A stretch of DNA of 44,731 nt from Hymenobacter arizonensis (GCF_900115775.1 NZ_FOXS01000011.1:50722-95452); one strand, 5' to 3'; positions 22,983-30,117 are shown, counted from the stretch's first letter. The notes: generated from the sequence alone by a model not told the origin. A program made the numbers and translations.

Positions 22983-23267
22983 TTATCGTGTTAGGCGGCG
23001 GATTACCCAGATTAAGAAAAGGATAAAGGGGGAGAGCACCAGCAAGCCAACAGCCAGAAAGAACAAGCCAACAGCCAGAAAGAAGATGACCGGCCATAGG
23101 AACCACAAGAGCATGGCCAACGATGCCAGTATGGCCATTATCGCGCCTTGAACTTCCGGTAGTTGCAGGAGGGCGTAGCCTTGGTAGAGGTAGTAGATAG
23201 CACCCAGGGAAAAGACGACGAGTATGTAATTGGCTAGGGTTGGTCGCCACTTTAGAAGACTGCGCAT
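22983..23267 (-). CDS. Small integral membrane protein, 94 residues
   Basis: MRSLLKWRPTLANYILVVFS starts a protein made almost wholly of hydrophobic helices: about 12-32, 41-60 and 62-88. The ends are basic (RSLLKWR, WVIRRLTR), so both termini probably include cytosolic anchors. The third helix contains an exact heptad repeat, LAVGLFF LAVGLLV, caused by a 21 bp tandem duplication in the DNA. The length agrees with many small orphan membrane proteins. No family is recognised. It lies between repeats m5 and m6. Confidence 0.6.
   Translation of the reverse strand: MRSLLKWRPTLANYILVVFSLGAIYYLYQGYALLQLPEVQGAIMAILASLAMLLWFLWPVIFFLAVGLFFLAVGLLVLSPFILFLIWVIRRLTR
23043..23084 (+). repeat. Tandem 21 bp duplication inside the membrane-protein gene
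   Basis: Two identical 21-mers (23043-23063, 23064-23084) begin CAAGCCAACAGCC and end AGAAAGAA. The duplication keeps the frame and adds seven residues to a membrane helix, typical of replication slippage. Confidence 0.85.
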
Positions 23268-23335
23268 GCTTAGGGGCTTGGCTACGATGGTACAAGCTAC
23301 CTCTTTTCAAAGGGCTAAGTCATCAAACTGATTGT

Positions 23336-23368
23336 GTTCATCTAAACAGTAGTTCACGCAAAGGAGCG
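23336..23368 (-). repeat. Dispersed cassette repeat m6 (short class I, inverted)
   Basis: Minus strand: CGCTCCTTTGCGTGAAC joined to TACTGTTTAGATGAAC. Confidence 0.75.
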
Positions 23369-23422
23369 TATCGGTTAAGTTTGCTAGCAAGTGGAGTCGT
23401 ACCAACTTGGCTTAACAAACCG

Positions 23423-23698
23423 ATGGTTACCCTGACCGAGGACCTGTTTGCCCAAATCAATGCCGTACTGGCGGAATGGAATCCTATTGGGGTGCCCGAC
23501 GGCACGGCCGAGGACGAGTACCAGAGTTACGTAGCCGTCTTGGTCGAGTCCTGGAACCGTGCTCAGGACGTGAAACCCGCGATGGTGTGGGTCTACACCC
23601 AGCCGATGGGCTACGACGTGAACCCCGCCTTCTCCCGAGCAACGCGGCTGTTTGCCACCCAAATTAACCAGTTGCTACAGGCACAAGAAAGCACGTAA
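23423..23698 (+). CDS. DUF1871-like small protein
   Basis: The start at 23423 gives a 91-residue soluble protein. MVTLTEDLFAQINAVLAEWN is followed by PIGVPDGTAEDEYQSYVAVL. The run W-N/D-P-I-G-V-P then D-E-Y-x-x-Y is the recognisable core of DUF1871, a family of small proteins of unknown function that often accompany toxin or immunity loci. The C-terminal part has one helix (ATRLFATQINQLLQA). The frame is open back to 23240, but that part crosses repeat m6. A plus-strand gene between left-pointing repeats. Confidence 0.6.
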   Translation: MVTLTEDLFAQINAVLAEWNPIGVPDGTAEDEYQSYVAVLVESWNRAQDVKPAMVWVYTQPMGYDVNPAFSRATRLFATQINQLLQAQEST

Positions 23699-23711
23699 TC
23701 TCGCTCCACTT

Positions 23712-23760
23712 GTTCAAGAAAACGGTCCGAAGGTAAACTCGCCACGTTCAGTCAAAGTAG
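23712..23760 (-). repeat. Dispersed cassette repeat m7 (full length, inverted)
   Basis: Minus strand: CTACTTTGACTGAACG, TGGCGAGTTTACCTTCGG, ACCGTTTTCTTGAAC. Confidence 0.85.
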
Positions 23761-23912
23761 TGTTTATTTGACCTTTAGCTGACTGACAGCACTTCAAAAA
23801 ATGCCCGAAACTTAGGTATTGTGTGCGGCTCGTCCGAATGCCAGATTTACCGGAAGAAACCCACGGCCTCGGCCCCTTTTTGTTCTCACGACACCCCCGA
23901 TTGCGAATCCCG

Positions 23913-24125
23913 ATGAAAAACCCATCCCGCTCCTTCTACTTTGTTGCCACCTTATGCCTGCTCTTGGCCTTGGGCGGAATCTTCATGGCGGGCTACTATT
24001 CCGGCCGCAACGACTCCTTGGTGAAGCTGGGGCTGGGGCTGGGCGTTGGGGGGGGTGTGGCCTTATCCATCTATGCCTCCGCTGTGTACAAAAAACAAAA
24101 GGGCAACCCAGCCAGTCCGCGCTAA
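23913..24125 (+). CDS. Small two-helix membrane protein, 70 residues
   Basis: I chose the ATG at 23913 because it opens with MKNPSRSFYF and a clean hydrophobic segment (VATLCLLLALGGIFMAGYY). A short loop SGRNDSLVK and a second segment (GLGLGVGGGVALSIYASAVY) follow, then a basic tail KKQKGNPASPR. Two helices with both ends inside is the likely topology. The gene is preceded by a -7-like TAGGTATTG near 23813. No family is recognised; small helical hairpin proteins of this kind are common orphan genes. Confidence 0.6.
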   Translation: MKNPSRSFYFVATLCLLLALGGIFMAGYYSGRNDSLVKLGLGLGVGGGVALSIYASAVYKKQKGNPASPR

Positions 24126-24179
24126 GAAGACACGTATGAATGACGGCCTGGTGCCGTGCAAATGGGCTTGCCCGCTTCG

Positions 24180-24215
24180 GTTTACTGAAACGGTGATTCT
24201 GCCAAAACGAGCTTA
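24180..24215 (-). repeat. Dispersed cassette repeat m8 (short class II, inverted)
   Basis: Minus strand: TAAGCTCGTTTTGGCAGAAT, then CACCGTTTCAGTAAAC. Its TAA is the stop codon of the next gene on that strand. Confidence 0.75.
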
Positions 24216-24731
24216 TTCCCAAACTGCTGAGTTCCACTCCGCCTCGTCTTCCTCAGACCGGCGCAACGTTACTTCAGGGAGATTGGGGTTGCCAATGGCA
24301 GCTGTCAAGTAATAACGCCGGTCATGTGCCGAATACAGATACTTGGTTAGTATTCCCTCTTGTACCAACTCCTCCAAGAGCTGCTCGACTTGTTCCCCAC
24401 TCGTCAGTAGAGGAAATTTTAGCCGTATGGCTGGGTTGCTTTTCATAAAATCGAACATGAACCAAACGTCGATGCCCGTACAACCGCCTTCTAAAGCATA
24501 ATCGAAGTCCACCTCGAACGCTGGCGTGGTAATGTGGCATCCAATTCCATGGAAGTAATAGCGCACCAGCCTTGCGTCATCGAGATACCCGGCCCGGAAT
24601 CCAGGGCTCTCTTCCTGTTTTTGAAAGCCTACCTCTCGTTCTGATTTTGCATTTAACAGACTGACGGCCTTGTAAACGGCTGTTTGGTAGTCTTGAATAA
24701 GTTCTGCGACTTGCTGCTTGGGTGAAGGCAT
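24213..24731 (-). CDS. DUF6896-like protein, 172 residues
   Basis: I chose the ATG at 24731 (MPSPKQQVAELIQDYQTAVY) over an upstream TTG. The protein is soluble and acidic at the C-terminus. The block VRYYFHGIGCHITTPAFEVD with FDYALEGGCTGIDVWFMFDF recalls the DUF6896 domain (Y-x-F-H-G-I-G-C, then V-D-F-D-Y and a D-x-W pair). The second half (SGEQVEQLLEELVQEGILTK) is helical. DUF6896 is uncharacterised and found near polymorphic toxins. The call is from memory. The stop codon is part of repeat m8. Confidence 0.65.
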   Translation of the reverse strand: MPSPKQQVAELIQDYQTAVYKAVSLLNAKSEREVGFQKQEESPGFRAGYLDDARLVRYYFHGIGCHITTPAFEVDFDYALEGGCTGIDVWFMFDFMKSNPAIRLKFPLLTSGEQVEQLLEELVQEGILTKYLYSAHDRRYYLTAAIGNPNLPEVTLRRSEEDEAEWNSAVWE

Positions 24732-24747
24732 TACATACAAAAGAGGA

Positions 24748-24792
24748 CTTCACTTGAAGGGTACTGCCGTAAACGAAGCCATTGAAATAAAG
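24748..24792 (-). repeat. Dispersed cassette repeat m9 (near full length, inverted)
   Basis: Minus strand: CTTTATTTCAATGGCTTC, GTTTACGGCAGT, ACCCTTCAAGTGAAG. The left TGAAC box has drifted. Confidence 0.7.
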
Positions 24793-24909
24793 AAGCATTT
24801 GCTGGAAGATCTCGCATGCCACTGTGATCAATGGCCTACCTGTTGGTCGACCAGTTGTCCGGGGAACGAAAACGAAAGCAGAGCCATCCTTACCCAGCGT
24901 ACCTGAGTC

Positions 24910-25236
24910 ATGAAATTACTAGAACTTGTGCCGTACCTCACCCACCCACAAAAGCTGTCAGAATTGTATCGTCAGCGTGGTATAGACCAAGAGGCGGAAA
25001 GCCTTTCCATCTACATGCAGGATGTCATCAGCTTGGATTCGGACATCCGCCTCTTCACGGACGAAGAAGTGGACGGGGAGGCGCATGTCACGGTGGATGG
25101 GATTTATTACAAAGAAATGCTTCCCGTTGAAATAGCCCTTGACTTAATAGAAACAGATACCAGCCTGCAACATCCGAATGTCACCGACTTGGCTAGGGCA
25201 GAGCGGATAATAGAATACTCCCTATACGATGCCTAA
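24910..25236 (+). CDS. Hypothetical acidic protein, 108 residues
   Basis: It opens MKLLELVPYLTHPQKLSELY and is soluble and acidic throughout (ESLSIYMQDVISLDSDIRLF, TDEEVDGEAHVTVDG, MLPVEIALDLIETDTSLQ). Composition and size fit small immunity-type proteins, but no conserved motif is recognised and I assign no function. The DNA here has lower GC than the surrounding genes, as in the gene at 24213, which may reflect a different origin. It is a plus-strand gene between left-pointing repeats m9 and m10. Confidence 0.7.
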   Translation: MKLLELVPYLTHPQKLSELYRQRGIDQEAESLSIYMQDVISLDSDIRLFTDEEVDGEAHVTVDGIYYKEMLPVEIALDLIETDTSLQHPNVTDLARAERIIEYSLYDA

Positions 25237-25361
25237 TCGGTACGCCAGCCTGTGGCTCCTCCAAGCGGGCGGGTTGACCCCACGAGCGAGCGCATGCGGA
25301 CGTCCAAAGCCCTTCGGGGCAGGCGGCCAGCGCCATTCCGAAGCCAGTGGAACCTGATAAC

Positions 25362-25376
25362 GTTCAAGAAAACGGT
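25362..25376 (-). repeat. Dispersed cassette repeat m10 (right half, inverted)
   Basis: Minus strand: ACCGTTTTCTTGAAC, identical to the right unit of m7 and m12. It lies 10 bases after the stop of the gene at 25387. Confidence 0.65.
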
Positions 25377-25386
25377 GAGTTCGACA

Positions 25387-25650
25387 CTAAGTGGTGGTGC
25401 TGAGCAAGAGGCTGCGGTCGCGGGCCGTGCCATCAGCTGCCTCAGCCGGCACGTGCACGTAATACTCGACGAAGGTGCCCGGGGCCAGCACGTCCTCGTC
25501 GAGGAAGGGGCAGCGCGCGTTCACGGCCACCCGGTGCCAGGGGCCGGCGGCCCCGCCCACGCGGCGAAAGACGTGGGCGCGTTCGCCGGGCTGGGCGGCA
25601 AACGTTAAGCGGCGGCCCGTGGCCACCCGCGCGAGTTCGGGAACAGGCAT
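25387..25650 (-). CDS. Hypothetical small protein, start uncertain
   Basis: From the ATG at 25650 the product is 87 residues: MPVPELARVATGRRLTFAAQ, then FRRVGGAAGPWHRVAV and GTFVEYYVHVPAEAADGTAR, which reads like a fibronectin-type or other small beta-sandwich. The frame remains open to a GTG at 25746 that would add a hydrophobic N-terminus (LPLVCLLLLFRPFGW), a possible signal anchor. That longer form would run through the worn repeat m11, so both starts are possible. No family is recognised. Confidence 0.5.
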   Translation of the reverse strand: MPVPELARVATGRRLTFAAQPGERAHVFRRVGGAAGPWHRVAVNARCPFLDEDVLAPGTFVEYYVHVPAEAADGTARDRSLLLSTTT

Positions 25651-25696
25651 GCGGTACTTACGAATAAAACGGCCCGTCGGAACCACCTGGCCACCA

Positions 25697-25713
25697 GTCC
25701 AACCAAACGGTCG
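25697..25713 (-). repeat. Possible worn cassette repeat m11
   Basis: Minus strand: CGACCGTTTGGTTGGAC resembles ACCGTTTTnnTGAAC with changes. It is placed where a copy is expected between the genes at 25650 and 25811. Weak on its own. A second worn candidate is near 26375-26407. Confidence 0.3.
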
Positions 25714-25810
25714 GAATAGCAACAGAAGGCAGACAAGAGGAAGCACAAGCGCTTCCCGGCACCAAACGCCACCTGCTGACGTTCCCGCGGCTCATCCACC
25801 GCACCGCATC

Positions 25811-26293
25811 GTGAAACCGCTTCTCTTTACTTGCTGCCTGGCGCTGCTGGGGGCGGCCCCTGCCCGGGACGTGGCCTGCCCCGACGTGCCCGCGCTCAAC
25901 CAGCAGGTCCTGGCCTACGTGCACGCCCACCTGACGCAGCAGGTCGGCCGGGGGGAATGCTGGGACCTGCCGGCCGCCGCCCTGCGCAGTACCGGCGCCA
26001 CCTGGGACGGCCGCTACCGCTTCGGCCGGCCCGTTGACCCGCGCACGGCCTGTGTGTTTCCCGGCGACGTGGTCCAGTTTGAGGGGGTGGTCGTGGCCTA
26101 CGAGCGCGGCGGCCGGCGCTACCGCGAGGAGATGGGCCACCACAGCGCCGTTGTCTACCAGGTAACGGGCCCCGGCGCCTTCGTGCTGGCCCACCAGAAC
26201 GTTGGGCCCGTCGGCCGGAAAGTCGGCCTCTCCCCGCTCGACCTGCGCGACGTCCAACGCGGGCAACTCACCATCTACCGGCCGGTGCCGTAA
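25811..26293 (+). CDS. Secreted BBC1/AIM3-type cysteine-protease-fold protein
   Basis: Start GTG at 25811: VKPLLFTCCLALLGAAPARD gives a signal peptide, so a 160-residue exported protein. The conserved blocks are VGRGECWDLPAAAL (with a Cys in the nucleophile place), PGDVVQFEGVVV, GHHSAVVYQV (His-His) and AHQNVGP, ending QLTIYRPVP. Cys, His and Asn occur in the order of an NlpC/P60-like fold, and the set of blocks matches the family named after yeast BBC1/AIM3, whose bacterial members are uncharacterised. It could cut or bind cell-wall peptides, but activity is unproven. A GC-rich hairpin follows the stop. Confidence 0.7.
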   Translation: MKPLLFTCCLALLGAAPARDVACPDVPALNQQVLAYVHAHLTQQVGRGECWDLPAAALRSTGATWDGRYRFGRPVDPRTACVFPGDVVQFEGVVVAYERGGRRYREEMGHHSAVVYQVTGPGAFVLAHQNVGPVGRKVGLSPLDLRDVQRGQLTIYRPVP

Positions 26294-26298
26294 GGGGT

Positions 26299-26317
26299 GG
26301 GCGGCGAGAGGCCGCCC
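26299..26317 (+). terminator. GC-rich hairpin after the gene ending 26293
   Basis: GGGCGGC 26299-26305 pairs with GCCGCCC 26311-26317 around GAGAG. There is no T-run, so termination is only probable. Confidence 0.4.
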
Positions 26318-26548
26318 GGCCGGGCGTCGCTCACGCTGGCCGCACAGGACAACCGGTGCGTGACAGCCTCCGGGCCATCAAAACGAGCGTTTAGTGGTTC
26401 GTTCGGGCTAAGCAGCAAACCGCTCGCGCACTTGCTCGCTGGCTCGGAAGACGCGTAGCTTTGGCCTGACCCCGTTACCCGCCTGCGGCGGAAGGGCAAC
26501 GCTTCTCCGATTCATTTACCAAGGGCCCGCGGTGGCCCGCCCAGCGCG

Positions 26549-27184
26549 ATGAAGTATTACCTCTCGTCTTATAAGTTCGGCAACTGCGTGGACCGGCTGG
26601 TTAGCCTGCTGCCCGCAGGGGCCCGCATCGGGCACGTGCACAACGCCCGCGACCACACCGCGGCCGATGCCACGAAGCGCCGCCGGAGCCAAGCGGAAGA
26701 AATAGCCCACTTGACCCACTTGGGCTTTGCGGCCGAGGCGTTGGACTTAAAGGACTACTTCCACCGCGAAGACGCGCTGAGGTCAAAACTCGAGGGCTTG
26801 CACGGGCTCTGGGTGAGTGGGGGCAACACGTTCGTGTTGCGGCAGGCCATGCGCCTGAGCGGGTTCGACCGCCTGGTGCACGCGCTGGCCCAGCGGCCCG
26901 AGTTTGTCTACGCGGGCTACAGCGCCGGCATTTGCGTCTTGTCGTCCTCGCTCCGCTACTTGCACCTGGTGGACGCCCCGTACGACTACCCCTACGCCGA
27001 CGGCCAGCAGACAATCTGGGAAGGCCTGGGGCTGCTTGATTACGCCTTGCTGCCGCATTACGACTCCGACCACCCCGAATCCGCGGACATTGGCCAAACC
27101 GTGGCCTATTGCATCGAGCACAAGCTTTTGTTCAAAGCCCTGCGGGACGGCGAGGTGCTGCTTCTAGACGAAGAACAGACCTGA
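26549..27184 (+). CDS. Peptidase E-like (family S51) protein
   Basis: A 211-residue cytosolic enzyme. It starts MKYYLSSYKFGNCVDRLVSL. LWVSGGNTFVLRQAM is the GGNT strand-turn of the family, YAGYSAGICVLS holds the probable nucleophile Ser in the G-x-S-A-G elbow, and LLPHYDSDHPES holds the His of the active site. Family S51 includes aspartyl dipeptidase (PepE) and cyanophycinase; the length fits dipeptidase E. The substrate is unknown, and no cyanophycin genes are nearby. It is transcribed rightwards inside the left-pointing array, the last gene before repeat m12. Confidence 0.85.
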   Translation: MKYYLSSYKFGNCVDRLVSLLPAGARIGHVHNARDHTAADATKRRRSQAEEIAHLTHLGFAAEALDLKDYFHREDALRSKLEGLHGLWVSGGNTFVLRQAMRLSGFDRLVHALAQRPEFVYAGYSAGICVLSSSLRYLHLVDAPYDYPYADGQQTIWEGLGLLDYALLPHYDSDHPESADIGQTVAYCIEHKLLFKALRDGEVLLLDEEQT

Positions 27185-27266
27185 TGTTGCTTCCTTCCGG
27201 CAGCAACGGCCGCCAAGCCGTTTCCGGGTCACCGGCCCTTGTTTGGACCGGTGCTATCATGCCTGC

Positions 27267-27314
27267 GTTCAAGAAAACGGTCGTGCCCTGAACGCCGCAT
27301 TTCTGGAAAGGAAC
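27267..27314 (-). repeat. Dispersed cassette repeat m12 (full length, inverted)
   Basis: Minus strand: GTTCCTTTCCAGAAATGCGG, CGTTCAGGGCACG, ACCGTTTTCTTGAAC. Confidence 0.8.
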
Positions 27315-27367
27315 AACCGGCGTGTGCCGGGTTGGGGGCTGCCCCGCGGTTTGGGCGTGAGCTGGCT

Positions 27368-27883
27368 TTAGGGAACCACAAACGTCGTCTCCTGGATCAG
27401 GTCGGCCGTGGGGTCGGCGGAAGTGTAGGCATCGGCGGCGGTGACGTGCCGGTAACTCAGCCCCTGGTTAAGGCGGGTTTGCCCGTCGACCGACAGGCCG
27501 ACGACCAGTTCGCTCGTGGGGGTCAAGGGGCGCTGGGCGGGGCGCTGAAAGAACGAGGTGACGTAGAGCCGGGTCCCGGGGGGGAGTTTGCCCAGAGAAA
27601 ACGTGGCCACGCCGTCCACCAACGTGCGCTGGTCCAGCAGGCGGGTGCCGGGCGTACAGGGATTGCCGGGCGTGTAGCAACTCCGATAGGACGTCGTGCC
27701 GACCACGACGCCGGGCAGCGGGCGCGACGGGTCGGCCGCGTCGGTGCCCGTGCCGAAGACCACGGCGCGCACCGTGACGTCCGGCAAAGCCGGCGCCGGC
27801 GGTTGCTCGTCCGTGCGGCAGCCGCTGCTGCCCGCGCCCGCCAGCCCAAGCCAGCACGCAACGCGAAGAAAGGAAGTCGCCAT
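27368..27883 (-). CDS. Putative lipoprotein, 171 residues
   Basis: It begins MATSFLRVACWLGLAGAGSS with a lipobox-like SSGC, so probably a lipoprotein. The mature part is beta-rich and Thr/Pro-rich: DVTVRAVVFGTGT, PLPGVVVGTTSYRSCYTPGN, CTPGTRLLDQRTLVDGVATF and LPPGTRLYVTSFF. The last pattern (turn-rich, G-V-A-T-F followed by L-P-P-G-T) is that of a carboxypeptidase-regulatory-like or transthyretin-like domain, common in Bacteroidota surface proteins. Two Cys near residues 68 and 75 could form a disulphide. It lies 54 bases from repeat m12. Confidence 0.7.
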   Translation of the reverse strand: MATSFLRVACWLGLAGAGSSGCRTDEQPPAPALPDVTVRAVVFGTGTDAADPSRPLPGVVVGTTSYRSCYTPGNPCTPGTRLLDQRTLVDGVATFSLGKLPPGTRLYVTSFFQRPAQRPLTPTSELVVGLSVDGQTRLNQGLSYRHVTAADAYTSADPTADLIQETTFVVP

Positions 27884-27953
27884 CAGGGGAGGCGTTTCGG
27901 TCGGGGGAAAAGGAAGGATAAAGCTACCACCTTGGAGCCGGCGGCTATTCCAC

Positions 27954-27989
27954 GTTCATTTAAACGGTGGTTCACGCCAGGGAGGGTTA
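27954..27989 (-). repeat. Dispersed cassette repeat m13 (short class I, inverted)
   Basis: Minus strand: TAACCCTCCCTGGCGTGAAC joined to CACCGTTTAAATGAAC. Its TAA is the stop codon of the gene at 27987-28490. Confidence 0.85.
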
Positions 27990-28490
27990 AAGGGGGCGAG
28001 CCGTAAGGGGTACCGACTTCACGATGTTGGTGACGCTGTCCTGCATGAATTCCAGCCGCAGGGCAAAGGTCGGGTTGTCGAACGTGGGCCGCGGCTCGAG
28101 GCGAAAGCGCAGCACGAGCGGGCCCGGCGAGCTGCAGTACGTGAGCTCGCGCCGGTCATCCCACCCCACCCCATCGGCCAGTACCAGCTTCCAGTCGTAA
28201 TGCATGAGCCCTAGTTCCAGCGGCTTGTTGAGCACCACCACCAGGTTGGCCGCCACCTGGGTCGAATCCAACAGGCGCAGCCGCTCGGGATTCGCGCCGG
28301 CCATGAAGCGCTGCTCTACGAACACTTCCTTGACGGGCAGGTCCGGAATCGCCGGGCTCAGGCGGTAGCTTTGCAGGAACACCCCGTCTTTTTTGGAATG
28401 CGCGCTGGACGTGTTCGTGGCCTCGAACATCGTCGTATCGGGCGTGCAGCGGGCGAGGCCGAGGGCCACGAGGGGGAGGAACCATTTCAT
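27987..28490 (-). CDS. Putative lipoprotein, 167 residues
   Basis: Starting at the ATG at 28490: MKWFLPLVALGLARCTPDTT, with the lipobox LARC. The mature part has FLQSYRLSPAIPDLPVKEVF, VAANLVVVLNKPLELGLMHY, GPLVLRFRLEPRPTF and FALRLEFMQDSVTNIV, an alternating pattern of a beta-sandwich. The upstream frame to 28523 lacks a signal and is not used. Its stop codon is built into repeat m13, so the reading frame and the repeat share bases. No family is recognised. Confidence 0.7.
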   Translation of the reverse strand: MKWFLPLVALGLARCTPDTTMFEATNTSSAHSKKDGVFLQSYRLSPAIPDLPVKEVFVEQRFMAGANPERLRLLDSTQVAANLVVVLNKPLELGLMHYDWKLVLADGVGWDDRRELTYCSSPGPLVLRFRLEPRPTFDNPTFALRLEFMQDSVTNIVKSVPLTARPL

Positions 28491-28600
28491 GGGGGCCGGA
28501 TGGGGAGCAGGGGGTGAACCCAAAGGTATCGCCGCCGACGCGCGACCGGGCGCCGACGCATTCCGGTCGGGTTGCTTCAGAGCACCATCGAGCTGGTGCC

Positions 28601-28637
28601 GTTCAATAAAACGGTGATTTGCAGTAGGTAAAAGACC
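28601..28637 (-). repeat. Dispersed cassette repeat m14 (short class II, inverted)
   Basis: Minus strand: GGTCTTTTACCTACTGCAAA, then TCACCGTTTTATTGAAC. It begins 7 bases after the stop of the gene at 28644. Confidence 0.65.
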
Positions 28638-28643
28638 GTGCTT

Positions 28644-29387
28644 TTAAGAATTATCCAGGGTATCTTGCTCCCCATTGTCCTGTTTAAACGCGACGAAAGC
28701 TCCTTTAAAGAAATTGTAGTGCAGCAGGCTTTGGTCATCCCAGCCGAAGCTAAGGAAATAGTCGGAATAGAGCGCTAGGTTATCCGGCTGTATCGCTAAA
28801 GAAAAACCCGCCTGCAAGTTTAGGGACAGCCTCCCCCCGGAGGACAAGTGACTGTCAAGAAGCTTTTTGCCTTTTAGGGCTGGTAGTGATTCGGCGATGT
28901 GCAAATCCGTATCGCTTGACGAGCACACCAGCTCTTGTTCCCGTAGCAGTTGCCACGTGCAGGATACCCCTAAACTGCCGTCCTGAGTGCGGGTGCTTTT
29001 GGACGCTAAGCGGATTCTTTTAGCCAGGCGTACCTGAAAACCAGCGCCTTGCCAGCCTACTATTTCTTTGATGGTGGCGTTGGTCCAGCGTGGCAATAAT
29101 TCCTGAATCGTACTATCGGACACAGCCGGTCTACGGGCAGGCCCACTTGTTCGAGCGAAATAAGCGAGTAGGGACTCGACAGTGAACGGAATCCGCTCGC
29201 CATTGCCCGCGATTATGGTGGTCGGCCAAGGCGTGTTGGGCTCTTCCTGAACCGCCAGCTCTCCCATCGAGGCAAACGCTTCCTGTAGGCGCGCAAGATT
29301 CAGCGGGCGTCTGGCAAAAAGCTGCCAAAAGTGTACATAAGCGGCCCCATGGGGGTGTCCGGCGCAGAAATCATCATTCGCGAGCAC
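28644..29387 (-). CDS. Hypothetical protein, 247 residues, start uncertain
   Basis: The best start available is a GTG at 29387 (VLANDDFCAGHPHGAAYVHF); no ATG precedes it in frame before a stop. The fold seems to have an N-terminal helical part (LARLQEAFASMGELAV), an aromatic beta part (IPFTVESLLAYFA) and a C-terminal half with strands (KKLLDSHLSSGGRLSLNLQA). Just upstream in another frame, a hydrophobic stretch (KKVVILVHSAAALALVLCVA, minus strand near 29410-29485) could be a lost signal peptide, which would imply a frameshifted gene. No family is recognised. Confidence 0.5.
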   Translation of the reverse strand: MLANDDFCAGHPHGAAYVHFWQLFARRPLNLARLQEAFASMGELAVQEEPNTPWPTTIIAGNGERIPFTVESLLAYFARTSGPARRPAVSDSTIQELLPRWTNATIKEIVGWQGAGFQVRLAKRIRLASKSTRTQDGSLGVSCTWQLLREQELVCSSSDTDLHIAESLPALKGKKLLDSHLSSGGRLSLNLQAGFSLAIQPDNLALYSDYFLSFGWDDQSLLHYNFFKGAFVAFKQDNGEQDTLDNS

Positions 29388-29652
29388 GACGAATCGGTTA
29401 CAGAAGCAGCTGGCGCGAAGCTACGCACAATACCAAAGCCAGCGCCGCAGCCGAGTGAACGAGAATCACCACTTTTTTAAGGTTTGTCCGAGCACCCTTC
29501 TTATGGAAAGGGGATTTTCCGCGATGAGCGCGGCCGTATTGGTCCTTCTTCCCCACGCCCCCGTGCCGGCTCGTTGCCCCGGCCAACCCGTGGCTTGCCA
29601 GTCCTCCCCCGCCCCCGCCGCCCGGTGCGATCGCTTTTACAGCCGCACGTTT
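29388..29652 (-). other. 265 bp spacer with no recognisable repeat copy
   Basis: This spacer lacks a clear dispersed repeat. A Pro/Gly-rich GC-rich frame is open but does not look coding. The signal-peptide-like stretch mentioned for the gene ending 29387 lies here. Confidence 0.35.
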
Positions 29653-29666
29653 TTACAGCCGCACGT
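29635..29666 (+). repeat. Tandem 16 bp duplication at a gene end
   Basis: TTTTACAGCCGCACGT occurs twice in direct contact (29635-29650, 29651-29666). The second unit contains the minus-strand stop codon and last codons of the gene at 29653-30117. Confidence 0.85.
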
Positions 29667-30117
29667 TGGCGTAGAAACCGTCTTCAATTGTGCTAGCCCC
29701 AGGGCCACTGCCGGCAAACGTGCCGGAGAAGTGGCCGGTGCTCGTTTGAGAGAACGTCGACTCCGGCCTCACGCGGTAGGGCGTGCCGGGGGCCGGGTCG
29801 CCACCGGCATAGGTCAGGGCAGAAAAAGCATACAACGCGTTCGGAACCGCGGCCGGCCGTTGGAAGGTGAGCGTGAGGGCGGGCGCCGCGCCGGCAGGTT
29901 GGGACGTTTCGGTCAAGACGATGCGCAGCACGCGGTAGCGTTGGCCCCCGATCACCGTCGAATCGAGCACCGGGCGGGCCTGGCAGTGGACCCGGCGGCC
30001 GTCGAGGGTGTAGCGTCCGGTGCCAATGCGCGGGTCAGGGGTCTCTTGTTTGGCGCAGCCGACCGTGCCGAGGAGGAGCAGCGCCGCGAGGGCGGGAGAA
30101 AGCCGAGGAGGGAGCAT
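29653..30117 (-). CDS. Putative lipoprotein, 154 residues
   Basis: Starting at the ATG at 30117: MLPPRLSPALAALLLLGTVG then CAKQETPDP, with the lipobox GTVGC. The mature part, DGRRVHCQARPVLDSTVIGG and YRVLRIVLTETSQP, then LTLTFQRPA and GHFSGTFAGSGPGASTI, reads as a beta-sandwich with a late Gly/Ser-rich loop, a type frequent among Bacteroidota surface lipoproteins. TTACTTTC on the minus strand near 30140-30147 is a possible -7 box. The stop lies inside a tandem duplication, so the original C-terminus may have differed. Confidence 0.7.
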   Translation of the reverse strand: MLPPRLSPALAALLLLGTVGCAKQETPDPRIGTGRYTLDGRRVHCQARPVLDSTVIGGQRYRVLRIVLTETSQPAGAAPALTLTFQRPAAVPNALYAFSALTYAGGDPAPGTPYRVRPESTFSQTSTGHFSGTFAGSGPGASTIEDGFYANVRL

